Positions 35,601 to 47,197 of a DNA stretch of 64,000 nt are shown here, piece by piece. The DNA comes from Rhizaria sp. SCN 62-66 (taxonomy: Eukaryota > Rhizaria, unplaced). The DNA lies in assembly GCA_001724265.1 (NCBI GenBank), contig MEDY01000118.1, forward strand, positions 1 to 64,000, read 5' to 3'. Numbering within the stretch: the stretch's first letter is position 1; each line of letters opens with the position of its first letter. Under the pieces are notes generated by a model. It was not told the origin of the DNA. It saw only the letters and a list, made by a program, of their open reading frames with translations, and did no database searches. Made by a program: the position numbers and the translations under genes.

Positions 35601-35846
35601 TACATCAGCTGCGGGCTGTACTCCGACGCGGCTGCGAGCCATGACAGAGCCTAAAGTGTAGTTTCGGAGCAAAAGAGAAGCAGGAGCGGGCGTGGGGCGC
35701 GTAAGGTGGGAAACAATGGGACAGGAAGTGAGCAACGAGGTGAAGGAGTGGGCGAACTAATGATGAGGTTTAAGGAAGGTCGAGGGAAAGCGGAAGAAGG
35801 CATAACGTACCAGAACGAACGCCGCAAGAAAAACGGCGCGGTTCAT
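32612..35846 (-). CDS. Secreted Ala-rich low-complexity protein
   Basis: Exon 1 (35846-35811) encodes 12 residues; exon 2 is 35650-35378; exon 3 is 35167-32612. Both introns are GTACGT in phase 0; total 954 residues. Exon 1 plus the start of exon 2 form a signal peptide, MNRAVFLAAFVLALSWLAAA, followed by SEYSPQLMYPAP. The rest is an Ala/Ser/Asn/Asp-rich sequence with few Cys residues. It has scattered short ordered motifs such as NAPYRPFIPGTEF, GPLGYHAYPWEDPN and FTVADVLYPHLRGV, and an acidic DADADAEAEALAGVDVEAEA stretch. A proline/tyrosine-like theme (NPYSM, NPYSFT, NPYGGM) occurs at least three times. There is no C-terminal TM helix or GPI-like hydrophobic tail, so it is predicted to be secreted. 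It could be a matrix, wall or cyst-coat component. I do not recognise a family. Confidence 0.8.
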
Positions 35847-37480
35847 GGTTTCTCTAGTCAAGCTAGGTCCACCGGACACCTAAGACAAAGACGCAGAGAA
35901 AGGGGGCAAAGACGCGAGAGCAGGTCGAAGACATAGAGTGAGACTAGAGGGAGGGCAAAACAGGCATCAAAGCAAGGTAGGAGGTCGTACACGTCGAATA
36001 GCAAAGGAGATATGGCTAGTTAAGCACCGCGAAATATATCATATTAAAACAATTAGTCCAGAAGACGCTGCTGCAATGCCACAGCTCCCGTTTTCTGTCT
36101 TGCTGTGGGTTCTCCTTCGAGCCAACGAAGTTAAGCCGCTGGGCCGGCTGAGCCACAAACGCATTTTGAGTTGCGCCCATCACAAATCTCGCAAACAAAC
36201 AGCTACATGCATGGGCATGTTTTATATCACTAAATTTCACTTTTTCGGAGCTTGCCGGTAAAGTTCTCATTTGAAATTATTTTTATTTTTATCAGAAGTT
36301 AATATATAAGTGCTGAAGTCTACAACACTGTGACTGCCAGTCAAGCGCGGCAACTGCCTCAGAGACCGCTAATGTGTAGAGGTATGGCATGGTGTTGACT
36401 TCAAGTCATTTTTATTGCTCTGTTAGGTGATTCTGACGTGTTTTTTCCATGACTTCTTTATACAATTTGATCCTGAAGTACTATGCCAAAGAAACACAAA
36501 GTTGTCACTTTAGTCACTTAAGGAAAACCACGGCATACAACGCAACAAAAACAAACAATACAGAGTCAAATATTATGTTAGTAATTGCCGCAGTAGGGCC
36601 AGTCCTAGAACCATAGTTTTGTAACAAAAATAACTCTCTTTGATAGATATCTACCATGTTACGCGAAAGTGGCTAAATATATACGTGCCTATATCTCACG
36701 GATATAAGAATCGCCAGGTGTTATTTTCATATAGATTATGCATCAACAGTTGCCTAATATTATATCAAAAGACAGAATTGATTCGCAACTGTTTAACTGC
36801 CTTGCTGTGCAAAGCGAGCTTGGTATTGGAAATGACTGCGACTGGGAGCAACAACGGCTTGAAAAAATCGAGCTTCGAGTAGCACCGCGTGTGGGTTTGT
36901 GGGTTTCAATAACTCTGCAAGCGTGCGTGTCCATGCTACATATCCACATGTTATACAATCCATACTTGCAATTGTATTGTACCGTTCAATAATTGCCCCA
37001 CTTTGACGCGTTTTAGTCTTACTTTCGTGCGATACCTGTCCCTCACTCATCACTCTTTCGATACTTTCGCCTCCTCCACTTTCTTCCGCTGTATTGTTCT
37101 TCTTTCTGCACACTTGCAGCCCCCTCTCCAGACTTTTTCTGACACCCGCGTGCTCTTGTACCATATAAGACGCCTGTTTGTGCTGTTTTTTTCCATCCTT
37201 CGCCCTCGCGCCTCTTCCGCGCGCTCCTTGAAGAATCGAGTCTCTTTTTCCTTTTCCACACTCGCGACTTGCCTTCAATCCAGTTAGCCTCCAACGACGC
37301 GTTCCGTGCCCACAACTGCAGCAACCCGGCCTCGTATTTCTTGTCATACGCGTTGATCACTCCCTCGCTCCTGCAACGCACAGCTGTTACTCTGACCCTC
37401 GTTTTGTAACATCGTTCGACCAAACTCCCCAATCCTTGTTAATACCGCCAACACGACCTCAGACGTACGCCTCAGCCACA
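35847..37480. other. Long intergenic region with divergent promoters
   Basis: About 1.6 kb between the start of the secreted Ala-rich gene (minus) and the MAP kinase kinase (plus). It is strongly AT-rich in the centre (36200-36750). The last 450 bp is pyrimidine-rich and probably transcribed leader of the kinase gene. Several 60-105 codon frames occur, but none has splice support or convincing composition. Confidence 0.5.
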
Positions 37481-40400
37481 ATGCAGCCGATCCGCTTGAA
37501 CGACTCCGACACTGAGTCCGTGGACGGCAACTACGGCCACCCGCAGCAACAGCAGCAGCACAACGGCTACGATGACAGCTTCGGCCCCCGCATGCCCGCG
37601 TTCGGCGGCCCTAAGCTCAGCAACTTCAACGCCGACACCCAAAACAACAACACCAACGCGGCCGCGGCCGCGGGCACCGCTCCCGATGGTGGCAAGGCCT
37701 CCGGTGGTCTGCTCTCGCTCCTGGGCCTGGGCTCCGACATGTCCCAAGAGAGCCTGGACAAGAAGTGGAACGACCTGCAGCGGAACCGCAAGACCAAGGA
37801 CCTCATGGTCGCGATGCGCGCGCTCGACGAGGACGAGAGCGTGGGCACCAGCTTCGACCAGTCGACGCAGAACACCGACGTTGCGCCCGGCAACGGCGGC
37901 CCGCCCCCGGGGCTGCGCTTGCCCGGGGCAGGGTTGGGGCTATCGCTGGGCGGGGACAGCACTTCCTCGGCCGACACGGCGTCCCCCACCCACTACAACC
38001 CCCACGGCCACGGCGGCGGCGGCGGCGGGAACAAGAACAACCGCGGCGGTGGCAGCTCCGTGAACAACGACTTCGACGGCAGCTACGACATCACGGCCAA
38101 CGGCACGCTGGAGCTGCGCAGCTACCGCATCGGCAAGAAGGGCATCCGCTTCGGCACGGCCATCCCGACGCTGTCGCAAGCGGACCTGGAGCAGACCGGC
38201 AACCTCGGCTCCGGCGCGTCGGGCAAGGTCACGCGCTGCCTGCACAAGCCTACCGGGCTCACGGTCGCGCTCAAGAGCATCGACATCACCGACAAAGGCA
38301 AGCGTGATCAGCTTGTCAAGGAACTCGAGGAGCTCGAGAAGGAGAATTGCCCCCACCTGGTGGGCTTCTACAACAGGTTCTTCAGTGACGGGCTTATGCA
38401 CCTTGCGCTTGAGTACATGGACCGCGGTTCACTCGAATCCATCGTTGCTGTACGTAGACGAAACGACACTAATCATGCACTGAAACACGGCAATCGCAAT
38501 GTGCTACGTCATCACTATAATGAATGAACCATGTACCCGTATGTATGCGTTAAATTTGACTCTGATACGCTTTCGTCTCTGGCATACTTCCTTGTTTGTC
38601 TTCACTTTCACTCGCAGGGGTGCGGCCCGCTTGCGGAGCGTGTGCTGGCCGAGATCAGCCGCCGCATGCTGCTCGGTCTGGACCACCTGCACACGGGCCG
38701 CAAGATCCACCGCGACATCAAGCCTGGCAACGTGTTGGTCAACTCGCACGGCGAAGTCAAGATCTCCGACTTCGGCATCCTCGCGCGGCTCGAGGAGCAG
38801 CGCGACGACTGCAACACCTTCGTCGGCACCACTATCTACATGTCGCCGGAGCGCATTGACTCGCAGCGGTACTCGTTCGCTGGAGATATCTGGTCGTTTG
38901 GCCTTACGATCATGTTCTGTGCACTCGGTCGCATCCCCATCGACGTCACGGGTGGCTACTGGTACGCTATTGCTCAAACACACAAAACAATGCCAAAATC
39001 GACGTCAATGTAGACCAATTCAAATGAAACCCAATCAAATCATCATACGAGTGCTTCTGTTTATGTTTTACTATTTTTCTGTTTGCTTATATTTGTTGAT
39101 ATTTCCTTTCTGTTGTGATGTTTTAGGGCGATTCTGAACCGCACTGTGGCAAACCCGCCGCCGTCGCTGGGCCCCGAGTTCCCGGCCGACATGCGTGACT
39201 TCATCGACAAGTCGCTGCTTAAGAACCCCGCCGAGCGGTGGTCGGCGGAGCAGCTGCTCGGCCACCCCTGGCTCGCGCGCCACATGCATGAGCTGGGCGC
39301 TGCGCGCACCTGCGCCTTCTGGCCCGCGGAGCTTCAGATGACGCCCCGCCAAGGTACGACATTACACGAGATATAACTGCGCATTTAAATCAATGTAGAA
39401 GTTGGCAATGGTGTCTTCATTTCTGTGAATTTATCGCAAAGCTCTGTTTTATTTCAACTCACTCTCATCTTGGTGTATATCTGCCAACTTTTGCTTCTCT
39501 TAGCTCCCCCGCCGATGGGCTTCTCCGACACGCTGCAGCCCGCGCACCGCGGGTTCGCGATCCCTACCCGGTCCTCGCAGTCGGCCACGGTCACCGGTGC
39601 GTCGATGAAGCTGGGCGCCAACTCGGCCTTCGCGCGCGCCACCAACGACGGGTCACAACCGCAGTTCCAGCAGCAGCAGCAAGACAGCATGAGTCAGACG
39701 CTCGAGTCCCGCATGGGCGGCTTGTCTCTGAACAACCACGGCTACGCGCCCCAGAGCGCGGCCAACAACCCGACCCTGGAGGAGCTGAACAAGACCCAGG
39801 TGGCTCCGCTGCGCTCCCATGCCGCGTTCATGCAGCGCAAGGACGCGCTGGCGGCCGCCACGGGCGGCGGCGGCGGCAACGGCGACGACGACGCTGACTA
39901 CACTAAGACCATCGTCGCGCGCCCCCAGCCCCCGCCCGGCACTGCCGCTGCCCAACAGCAGCAGCTGCAGCAGCAACAGCAGCAGCAGGCGTCTCTGTCG
40001 GCCGCCATCGCAGCCAACGCCGCGGCGGTCCCGCGCACCGGCGCCGCTACGGCGTCCATCATGTCTTCCTTCGGCCTCGCAGACTCCGCGGCGGCCGCGG
40101 CGGCGGCGGGAGGTCAGGCCGCCCCTGTTCACGGTCAGTACGACGCGGCCCCGGGTACCCCGATGACGAGCTACTCCGCGCGGCCATCGATGTCGGCCTC
40201 GGCCTCCTCGGCGGGTCTTCTGCCCGGTAACGGCGGCGGCTCCGGCGCCGCTAGCACTGCGGCCGGCAGCGCCAAGACGCCGCAAACGTCGCACAGCCGC
40301 TCGATTCTCGCGGCCTCGACGCCCAGCGCCGCCAACGGCAGCGGCGCCAGCGCCAGCGCCAGCGCTAGCGCCAGCTCGCACCGCAGCAGCATCGCTGACG

Positions 40401-41017
40401 GAATGGCTTCACGCGTCGGCGGCAGTGTCACGACGACGACCACCACCACGCGCACGCGGGCCAGCGTCAGCGGCACTCCCGGGTCCTCGGCGTCGGCAGC
40501 GGTCGGCGCCAGCAGTGGCGGCAGCCTGCTGGGCACGGGCACGACCACGACCAAGCGCCTGTCCACCGTCAGCGCCATTAACACCGGCAGCGGCAGCGGC
40601 TCCAGCAGCAGCGGCGCGCCGACCCCTGGCAGCGGCGCCGTCACCCCCGGCGGCGCCACGCTCTTCGGCGCCCGCCAGGCGCGCCTCTCCGCCGCGACCC
40701 CGCACGCCGGCTCCGCGGCCCACGGTCACTCGACCGCCCACGGTCACCACGAGCCTGCGCTGCTGGGCGAGAGCGGCGGCAGCGGGGCGCTCACGGCCGG
40801 CGCCGGCGGCCGCAGCGCCAGCACCAGCATGAGCAGCGGCAAGGCCGTGGTCGGCAACAACAAGCTGCTCAACAACATGTGTTTCGATGACAACGGCGCC
40901 GGGAGCGACAACGGGGCCAGCAGCAAGGCGGCCATGGCGGCATTTGCGCAGGCCGCGTCCATGCAGGGCGGTGCGCCGACCTACAACAGCATGGCGTCGC
41001 CCGCCAAGAAGTGGTAA
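37481..41017 (+). CDS. MKK: MAP kinase kinase (STE7/MEK family) with long low-complexity tail
   Basis: Exons 37481-38449, 38618-38961, 39127-39353 and 39504-41017, with donors GTACGT, GTACGC and GTACGA, give 1017 residues. An N-terminal 220-residue low-complexity leader precedes a dual-specificity kinase domain. The glycine loop is NLGSGASGKVTRC, the lysine is in TVALKSIDI, the catalytic loop is IHRDIKPGNVLVN, and DFG and GTTIYMSPERI are intact. The MEK-type FVGT/YMSPER signature identifies the family, which phosphorylates Thr and Tyr of a MAP kinase. In the activation loop (38804-38818) the order is Asp-Asp-Cys-Asn-Thr-Phe-Val-Gly-Thr. The second MEK phosphosite is Thr and the first is replaced by Asp. 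The kinase domain ends near LLGHPWLARHM. About 500 residues of Gln/Ala/Ser/Thr/Gly-rich tail follow, encoded mainly by exon 4 and ending ASPAKKW. Confidence 0.93.
39953..39988 (+). repeat. CAG/CAA tract encoding poly-Gln
   Basis: Codons CAG and CAA repeat, interrupted once by CTG, giving a Gln-rich run in the MAP kinase kinase tail. A shorter CAG run lies at about 39667-39681. Confidence 0.8.
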
Positions 41018-41973
41018 GCGCCGACTGCGGCAACATCGCTGTTAGTTGGCCTGTGAGGTCAATGTCAGGGCGTTGGAAACGTTGTCATGTTGTGCTTTGT
41101 TCGTCTTTTCCTGAATGGTGTTGCGATATCAGTGTGGTATTGCATCTCATAGATGTAGTGGTGATCTTAGTAGTAGAATGAGTATTTTGTGTAATCCTCT
41201 TATTCGTATCGTATGTTTCGAAGATATTGTTAATAATGAAACGAGAGATGAGTCGTTGTCAAATGTGTGTTGCTGCTTCTCAAGTGTTGTATTCAATTAT
41301 ATGAATAGCACGACGGCTATCTGTGCTGAGTACTGCGTACGGTGCACTAGCCTCGATTGAAGAGCACGCATTTAATGTCACCTGTATCCGAGTTGTATCA
41401 GTGTAGCTCAGCAGCACCCACATGCTGCGAGTGCTGTTCCTCGTAAGTGGTGCTGCCAACGACTCTGTGTTAAAAACATAAGGATGGCGTTGCGAATAGT
41501 ATAATAAACCAGTGATAATATAAGTTACACTTCTACATTCGATTACATCTCAGCATCACTCTGGACTATCTTGGCAACTGCTGTGCTAACGATCGCGGAC
41601 CTTGTGGGAGCGAGCAAGATTTCGAAAAACTTTACTGACACAATTTCATCGTCAAAGAGACTGTGCGCGCAGAATTGTATTGTACATACCATTTTAATTG
41701 CTTTACACGTAATATATGTTTTGGGGCTGCGATCTGAGTGAATATCCTCTCATATCTCTCACGCCTACAACAACTGGACCCACTGTTGCCCCGACTCAGC
41801 CTAACCCGACCACTAGCACGACCAACCATTCGCGAAGTGAAACAAAAGAGGCGTTGTTGCGTTGAGCGCGTAAGACTCTCTTTGTTGCCGCTTTGGCGCG
41901 TGACAAGAACCATTTCTATCAGGACTAACAAAGATTGATAGCGAACAGCTTTGTTTCAAGCAACGGCCCGCCA
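41018..41973. other. Intergenic region between MKK and GPI8
   Basis: About 955 bp, AT-rich, with short frames of no recognisable content. Holds the MKK 3' UTR and GPI8 promoter. Confidence 0.5.
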
Positions 41974-43902
41974 ATGCCAGTCCCTCGTCGCTTCCTCCTG
42001 GCGACCTTGCTCGCGCTCTTAGGCCTTGTTAGCGCTGCACCCGCGCCACCCTCCGCACACAGCAACACCTGGGCCGTGCTCGTGGGTACGTCAAAGTACT
42101 GGTTCAATTACCGCCACAACGCGAATGCGCTGTCGTTTTACCGCACCGTCAAGTCACTCGGCATTCCCGATGACCGCATCATCCTAATGCTGCCCGAGGA
42201 CACAGCGTGCACGCCGCGCAACCCGTTTCCCGGTCATATGTTCAACTCGCCCTCGCACGAGCTGAATCTGTACGACGAAGACAGCGTGGAGGTCGACTAC
42301 CGCGGTAGCGAAGTGACTGTGGAGTCGTTTCTGCGACTGCTTACCAACCGGCACGCGGCCAACACGCCCAGCTCGAAGAAGCTGCTCACCGACGACACGT
42401 CCAACGTGCTTATCTACCTCAGCGGGCACGGTGGCGACGGGTTTCTTAAGTTTCAGGACGCTGATATCATGTCCTCGCAAGATCTGGCCGATGCCATCGG
42501 CGACATGCACACTCAGAAACGGTACGAAACACGACATATATCAGTCAAATCGTCATTTGTATACCACAAACTGTATTATAATGTGGATGTCTTGTTGCTA
42601 ACCTGTCGCATTGATAAATATGCTATTGGGGGCTTCTCCTCCTCGATATCTCTCTTTTTAGGTACAACGAGCTCTTCTTCATCGTCGACACCTGCCAAGC
42701 CGCCACTCTCCCGGCTTTGATTAACTCCCCCAATGTCCTCACGCTGTCCTCATCCGCGCTCGGTGAGAACTCGTTCTCGCACACGACGGACCCGCTCGTT
42801 GGCAACGCGCTGATCGACAAGTTCACGTACTACGCCCTCGAGTTCTTTGAGAAGACGCAAAAGTCCAAAGCCTCGCTCGGTGACTTTGTACGTTTACGTT
42901 TCACTTGATCAAATGAAAAGCCTGGTTGATTTTTTAAACTTTCATAGTCTGTACTGTGAATTTCAGTTTTTGATTGAATAACTCACAATGTATCCTGTCT
43001 GAACTCTGTGTGTGTTTGATGTTTCTTAGATGCGTGCCTTCAGTCGCCAAAAGCTCCAGGCCACGCCTGTGGCCCGCACTGAGCTCTTTTCTCGGCCGCT
43101 AAACTCGGTCCCCGTGACTGATTTTTTCGGCGCTGACACGGTTGTGCATCCCCTGGTTCCGCACAGTCTCTGCGGCACAGCAGTGCAGGCCAGCGCGAAT
43201 GTGAACACTCAGCTTGATGTTCAGGATGCTGCAGCGTTAAGTGATCATGATACTGGCGCTGCGAAGGGCGCCAATAAGCCTGACTTGAACAAGATCATCA
43301 GTGTCGCTGACTTGCTGCAGGCTGCTGCGAGCATCAATCGTCAATCCTCCTCGGCAGCTGTGGCAAACGCCACAACCAACACGAACCCTCACACTGATAA
43401 GAACACGATTGATGCCGACGACGCTAAATCAGGCGCGAGCACTCGCTCAGCAAGCACGAGCACAGCTGCTGCGACTATTCTTGATCCGAATTCTAGTGAA
43501 AGTGACCGTGGTCAGGCATGGTCGACCCTTACAGAGCGCGAGAAGTACCTTGTGTACAAAGCCGCTCTAAGGGTGGTGCAACCGATGCCCGGCGACGATG
43601 GCGACAGCAACGATAGCAACAACAACGGCAGCAACGACATGACAGCAGAGGAGGCCGAGGCCGCGGCGGTTGAGTCGCTTCTCTTGCCCACTGTTGGTGG
43701 CGGCTCTGCGTTTGCGGGCCTCGCTGTCACGGTCGCGGTGGCGATGTTAGCGATGGCGGCGATCTATTTTGACGCGGCCGCTGACAGGCAGGGTGGACGC
43801 CTTGTATCCAGGGACAATTACTGGCGCAAGGACCGCTATATCAACAGCGATATCAATGCTAGCAGCGAGAAGATCAGTGTGAATGAGGTCAAAAACAAGT
43901 GA
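41974..43902 (+). CDS. GPI8: GPI-anchor transamidase catalytic subunit (GPI8/PIG-K)
   Basis: Exons 41974-42521, 42662-42887 and 43030-43902, with donors GTACGA and GTACGT, give 548 residues. A signal peptide (RRFLLATLLALLGLVSAAPA) is followed by the C13 peptidase fold: NTWAVLVGTSKYWFNYRHNA, then RIILMLPEDTACTPRNP. The catalytic His is in NVLIYLSGHGGDGFLKF and the catalytic Cys in FFIVDTCQAATL, with SSSALGENSFSH after it, all diagnostic of GPI8. The enzyme cleaves the C-terminal signal of proteins in the ER and attaches the GPI anchor, in a complex with GAA1, PIG-S, PIG-T and PIG-U. A single TM helix near the C-terminus (FAGLAVTVAVAMLAMAAIYF) fits the family. The protein is longer than human PIG-K (395) because about 150 low-complexity Ala/Ser/Asn residues lie between the protease domain and the TM helix. 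Confidence 0.95.
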
Positions 43903-44449
43903 AGAATACTTGAGTTGCGACGTCACAGAGAAGCTGTAAGCTCTTAGGATGGGCTGTGTATATTATCAGTGTATTTAGATCATAGTCAAACGACACGATA
44001 TGAAGCGCTCGTGATGGCCAGTTGCAATGCAGGCAGCGACGTTCTGCATGTACTTGCAGCACTCACAAAGATCATACAAACGAGCTTTGAACGAAGATTT
44101 TGAGTTTATTATTGACGACTATGTGTTTTGAAATGACTATATCTCTCGAATTTTATTAACAATGAGAACAAACAGAGAGCTTTGATCAGCTTGCGTGACC
44201 CGGTTAGACACACAAGTAGTTAGCTGCCTCCGTTGCCTCACTTTGCGCAACGGTTGTTTGCGGGAGCAAGATACGCGACTTAACACGTACCATACCACTC
44301 TCCCAACAAATCTTCAGGTCATATCTCAATCTCACAACAATTTGCGCTACTTGACAGCCGCTGGTGGCTTGAAAGAGTATGACACTATAGCACTGTGTCC
44401 ATGATACTGTTTCTGACTTGTAGCTGCGAAACATAGGCTGATCCTGCGC
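43903..44449. other. Convergent intergenic region between GPI8 and CKS1
   Basis: About 550 bp of AT-rich DNA holding the two 3' flanks. No gene seen. Confidence 0.5.
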
Positions 44450-44719
44450 TTACGCCTGGCCAGGCGCCTTGCCGGTGCGGGGGTCGGTGCCGATGGGACG
44501 GCGGAAGAGCAGGATGTGGGGCTCGGGGCGGTGGATCTCATAGTGAACCCAACCGCGCGACTGCATGACACCGAGCCCGCGCCACTCGGTCTCGGACAGA
44601 AGACGCGGCGGGTCGGGGAGACGCTTAGCGATCTCGCGAGGGAGCAGAACGTGGCGGTACTCGTAGACGTCGTCCGAGTAACGCTCAGAGTACTCAATCT
44701 CGGTCATCTGTTGAGACAT
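44450..44719 (-). CDS. CKS1: Cyclin-dependent kinase regulatory subunit CKS1
   Basis: A single coding exon of 89 residues. The family core is complete: [20 protein letters not shown], the [20 protein letters not shown] block and [18 protein letters not shown] proteins bind CDKs and phosphothreonine on substrates, supporting multisite phosphorylation in the cell cycle. The conserved anion-pocket residues (Arg in YRHV, Ser and Trp in QSRGWVHY) and the HxPEPH hinge are present. The length is close to human CKS1 (79), with a short C-terminal extension [13 protein letters not shown]. The ATG directly follows a TTTCGTCAG sequence, so a 5' UTR intron ending at the start codon is likely. An alternative in-frame ATG lies four codons on. 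Confidence 0.95.
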   Translation of the reverse strand: MSQQMTEIEYSERYSDDVYEYRHVLLPREIAKRLPDPPRLLSETEWRGLGVMQSRGWVHYEIHRPEPHILLFRRPIGTDPRTGKAPGQA

Positions 44720-45480
44720 CTGACGAAAGAGCTAGGCGTGAGAAAGCAAAGGCCAAAGATGACAACGTTTGCGTGCAGGTCACAACAAGAAGGGTTTCAA
44801 AGGGGAGATAAAGGGTTTGTAAGGCGATAGTCGGGGAGATAATAATATGGCTCTGATTTAATTTCATATCCGAATCGTACATCCGGTTGAAGCTGTCTAA
44901 GTGCCACTAGCGTGGTGAGAAGGGCGAGCTACAATAGCTAACCGTTGGGTGGCGTTGCCACATGCTAAACCCGTTCAGCCCACACCCTCTCAACATCACA
45001 CAAAAGAATGAAAAACAAATAGTGATAAAATACATTATCGTAACCACTAAAATAGCAATTATTTTTCTTTCTGACGCCGCACAATATCCCTGCGCATCCT
45101 GCAAGATTCTCCCACCCGTTGGTACATTTTGCTGGCGCGCCTCGCTCTTCGTCTCGAGATTTGGGCGCCGAGCGAACAGATCAACGACTCAGTCTAAGGT
45201 TGTAAGGGCGTTCGGCATCGGTCTAAGGGGTTAGGCGAGAGAAGCGAGACGAGAGCTTCAGAGCGACAGGAGAATGACTGTCCTGGCTTGTAGCGACCGT
45301 TATAGCGAATTAAAACCCGCCGAGGATATATTATGCTGCTGTTCACGCTTTTTTAAAATAGTCGCACATGTGCCAAGCGCGTAATTGTCGTATATAGTTT
45401 GTCGCAAATCGCCTGCTCATCCCCCCGTCACCGTCCATGTCTCATTATCTTTGTTCGCCCCTCGCTGTCGCCGCAGACCT
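44720..45480. other. Divergent promoter region between CKS1 and the phosphate carrier
   Basis: About 760 bp between head-to-head start codons. It is AT-rich around 44990-45070 and 45340-45370. It includes a probable CKS1 leader intron and a pyrimidine-rich leader ending CGCCGCAG just before the carrier ATG. No coding exon found. Confidence 0.5.
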
Positions 45481-46743
45481 ATGTCGGCTTCCCTGCTCTC
45501 TACCGTCAAGAACGCCATCCAGTCCAAGACTGGCATCTACGCCTCTGGTGCCGAGGCCCCCAAGAAGTGGGACTCCCGCTACTCCCACGCTGTCCCCCAC
45601 AGTACGTCAAACCCCTCTCTTCAGCGTTTCTTTTGTCGCAATCGTCGGTCTTTCGTAGCACTACGCGTCTGGTTAGCGGTGTTACCAATGACAGACCGCC
45701 AAAGTAATTTGTTATAGCGTATCGATTATCTCCGGAACCCTTCTCACAACCTGTTTTCTTACTTTGGCTCCTGTTGCTGTGCGGCCTTTCGTCCCTCTTG
45801 TCCACTGTCCTTGCCAACGCTTTGCTGACTTCCCGCTTTAGCTGGTGAGTACTACGCCAAGTGCATGCTCGGTGGCGCCCTCTCGTGCGGTCTTACCCAC
45901 CTTGCCATCACCCCCCTCGATGTCTCCAAGTGCAACATGCAGGTGAACCCCGCCAAGTACACCGGCCTCGCCAACGCCATCTCCACCATCAAGGCTGAGG
46001 AGGGCACCCGCGGCCTCTGGAAGGGCTGGGCCCCCACCGCCATCGGCTACTCCCTCCAGGGTCTCTTTAAGTTCGGCCTGTACGAGTACTTCAAGGATTT
46101 CTACTCCACCATGGCCGGTGAGGAGAACGCCTACAAGTACCGCGGCCTCATCTACCTCGCCGGTTCCGCCTCCGCCGAGGTCTTCGCCGACGTCGCCCTC
46201 TGCCCCATGGAGATGGTTAAGGTCAAGGTCCAGACCGCGCCCAAGGGCACCTGGCCCATCGCCTTCGGCGCTGCCCTCTCGCAGATGTCCGCTCAGCGCG
46301 CCGAGACCCGCTTCCCCTTCGGTTCCGTCGTGCCCCTCTGGTCGCGCCAGATCCCCTACACCATGGCCAAGTTCTTCTTCTTCGAGAAGGTCGTCGAGAT
46401 GTTCTACAAGCACATCTTCACCGCCCCCAAGGATTCGTACAACAAGGTCACCCAGCTCGGCGTCACCTTCGCGTCCGGCTACCTCGCCGGTGTCATCTGC
46501 GCCATCGTGTCGCACCCCGCCGACTCGCTCGTCTCGCTCCTCGGCAAGGCCGACAACAAGGGCAAGTCCGTTGGCCAGATCGCCTCCGAGACCGGCGTCA
46601 AGAACCTCCTCACTCGCGGCCTGTCTACCCGTATCCTCATGATCGGTACCCTCACCGGCCTCCAGTGGTGGATCTACGACTCGTTCAAGACCGTCATGGG
46701 CCTCGGCACCTCTGGCGGCGCCGCCCCCGCCAAGAAGCACTAA
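45481..46743 (+). CDS. SLC25A3: Mitochondrial phosphate carrier
   Basis: Exon 1 (45481-45601) and exon 2 (45842-46743), with a GTACGT intron of 240 bp in phase 1, give 340 residues. The three mitochondrial-carrier repeats are visible with their Px[D/E]xx[K/R] motifs: ITPLDVSKCNMQV, LCPMEMVKVKVQT and SHPADSLVSLLG. The sequence between them (RGLWKGWAPTAIGYSLQGLF and KFGLYEYFKDFYS) is characteristic of the phosphate carrier subgroup. It imports phosphate with protons, or in exchange for hydroxide, across the inner membrane for ATP synthesis. Exon 1 gives an N-terminal segment of about 40 residues before the first TM helix. ATG 45481 was chosen because an upstream ATG at 45437 is out of frame. 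The very strong codon bias (almost only C-ending codons) suggests high expression. Confidence 0.95.
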
Positions 46744-47197
46744 ATGCATCAACAGCAGCGACAACAGCAACAGCAGCATAAGTTTTAAAAGTACAACACC
46801 AACAACTACACTTTGTTGTGGCTTTGAGATAATGCCGCTTTGTGAAACTCTGATGATATTAGTAACTTTTTTTGTAACTAGTCACAACTTTTTTGTGTCA
46901 CTAGTGTGATTGATATATGATGGGCAAAGACGGCATGGGATAAGAATCATAAAATAATAATATTTATTATTGTGACGTTGCTTTAGTCTATTTAACCTGC
47001 AGCGCTATGATGTAAGAATAATACACTTGAGCCCACAATTGGCTTCGAAGAAAACACACGCAAACGAAAACAGTGCCTCGTGAATAAAAGCCGATTATAT
47101 TGTATTGAAATAAGATGTAACACTATGTAGAAACTGTGGTGTGTGAACTAGATAATCCGTTTGATATTAGGCAGCAAGTTTGCTGAACAGAACTGCA
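46744..47197. other. Convergent intergenic region
   Basis: AT-rich 3' flanks of the phosphate carrier (plus) and the RRM protein (minus). No gene seen. Confidence 0.5.

Noticed and set aside
36640-36992. Two overlapping frames of about 80 codons between the secreted Ala-rich gene and MKK
   Set aside because: They compete in different frames of AT-rich DNA, with no splice sites or family resemblance. One (from 36738) looks slightly protein-like but not enough to call.
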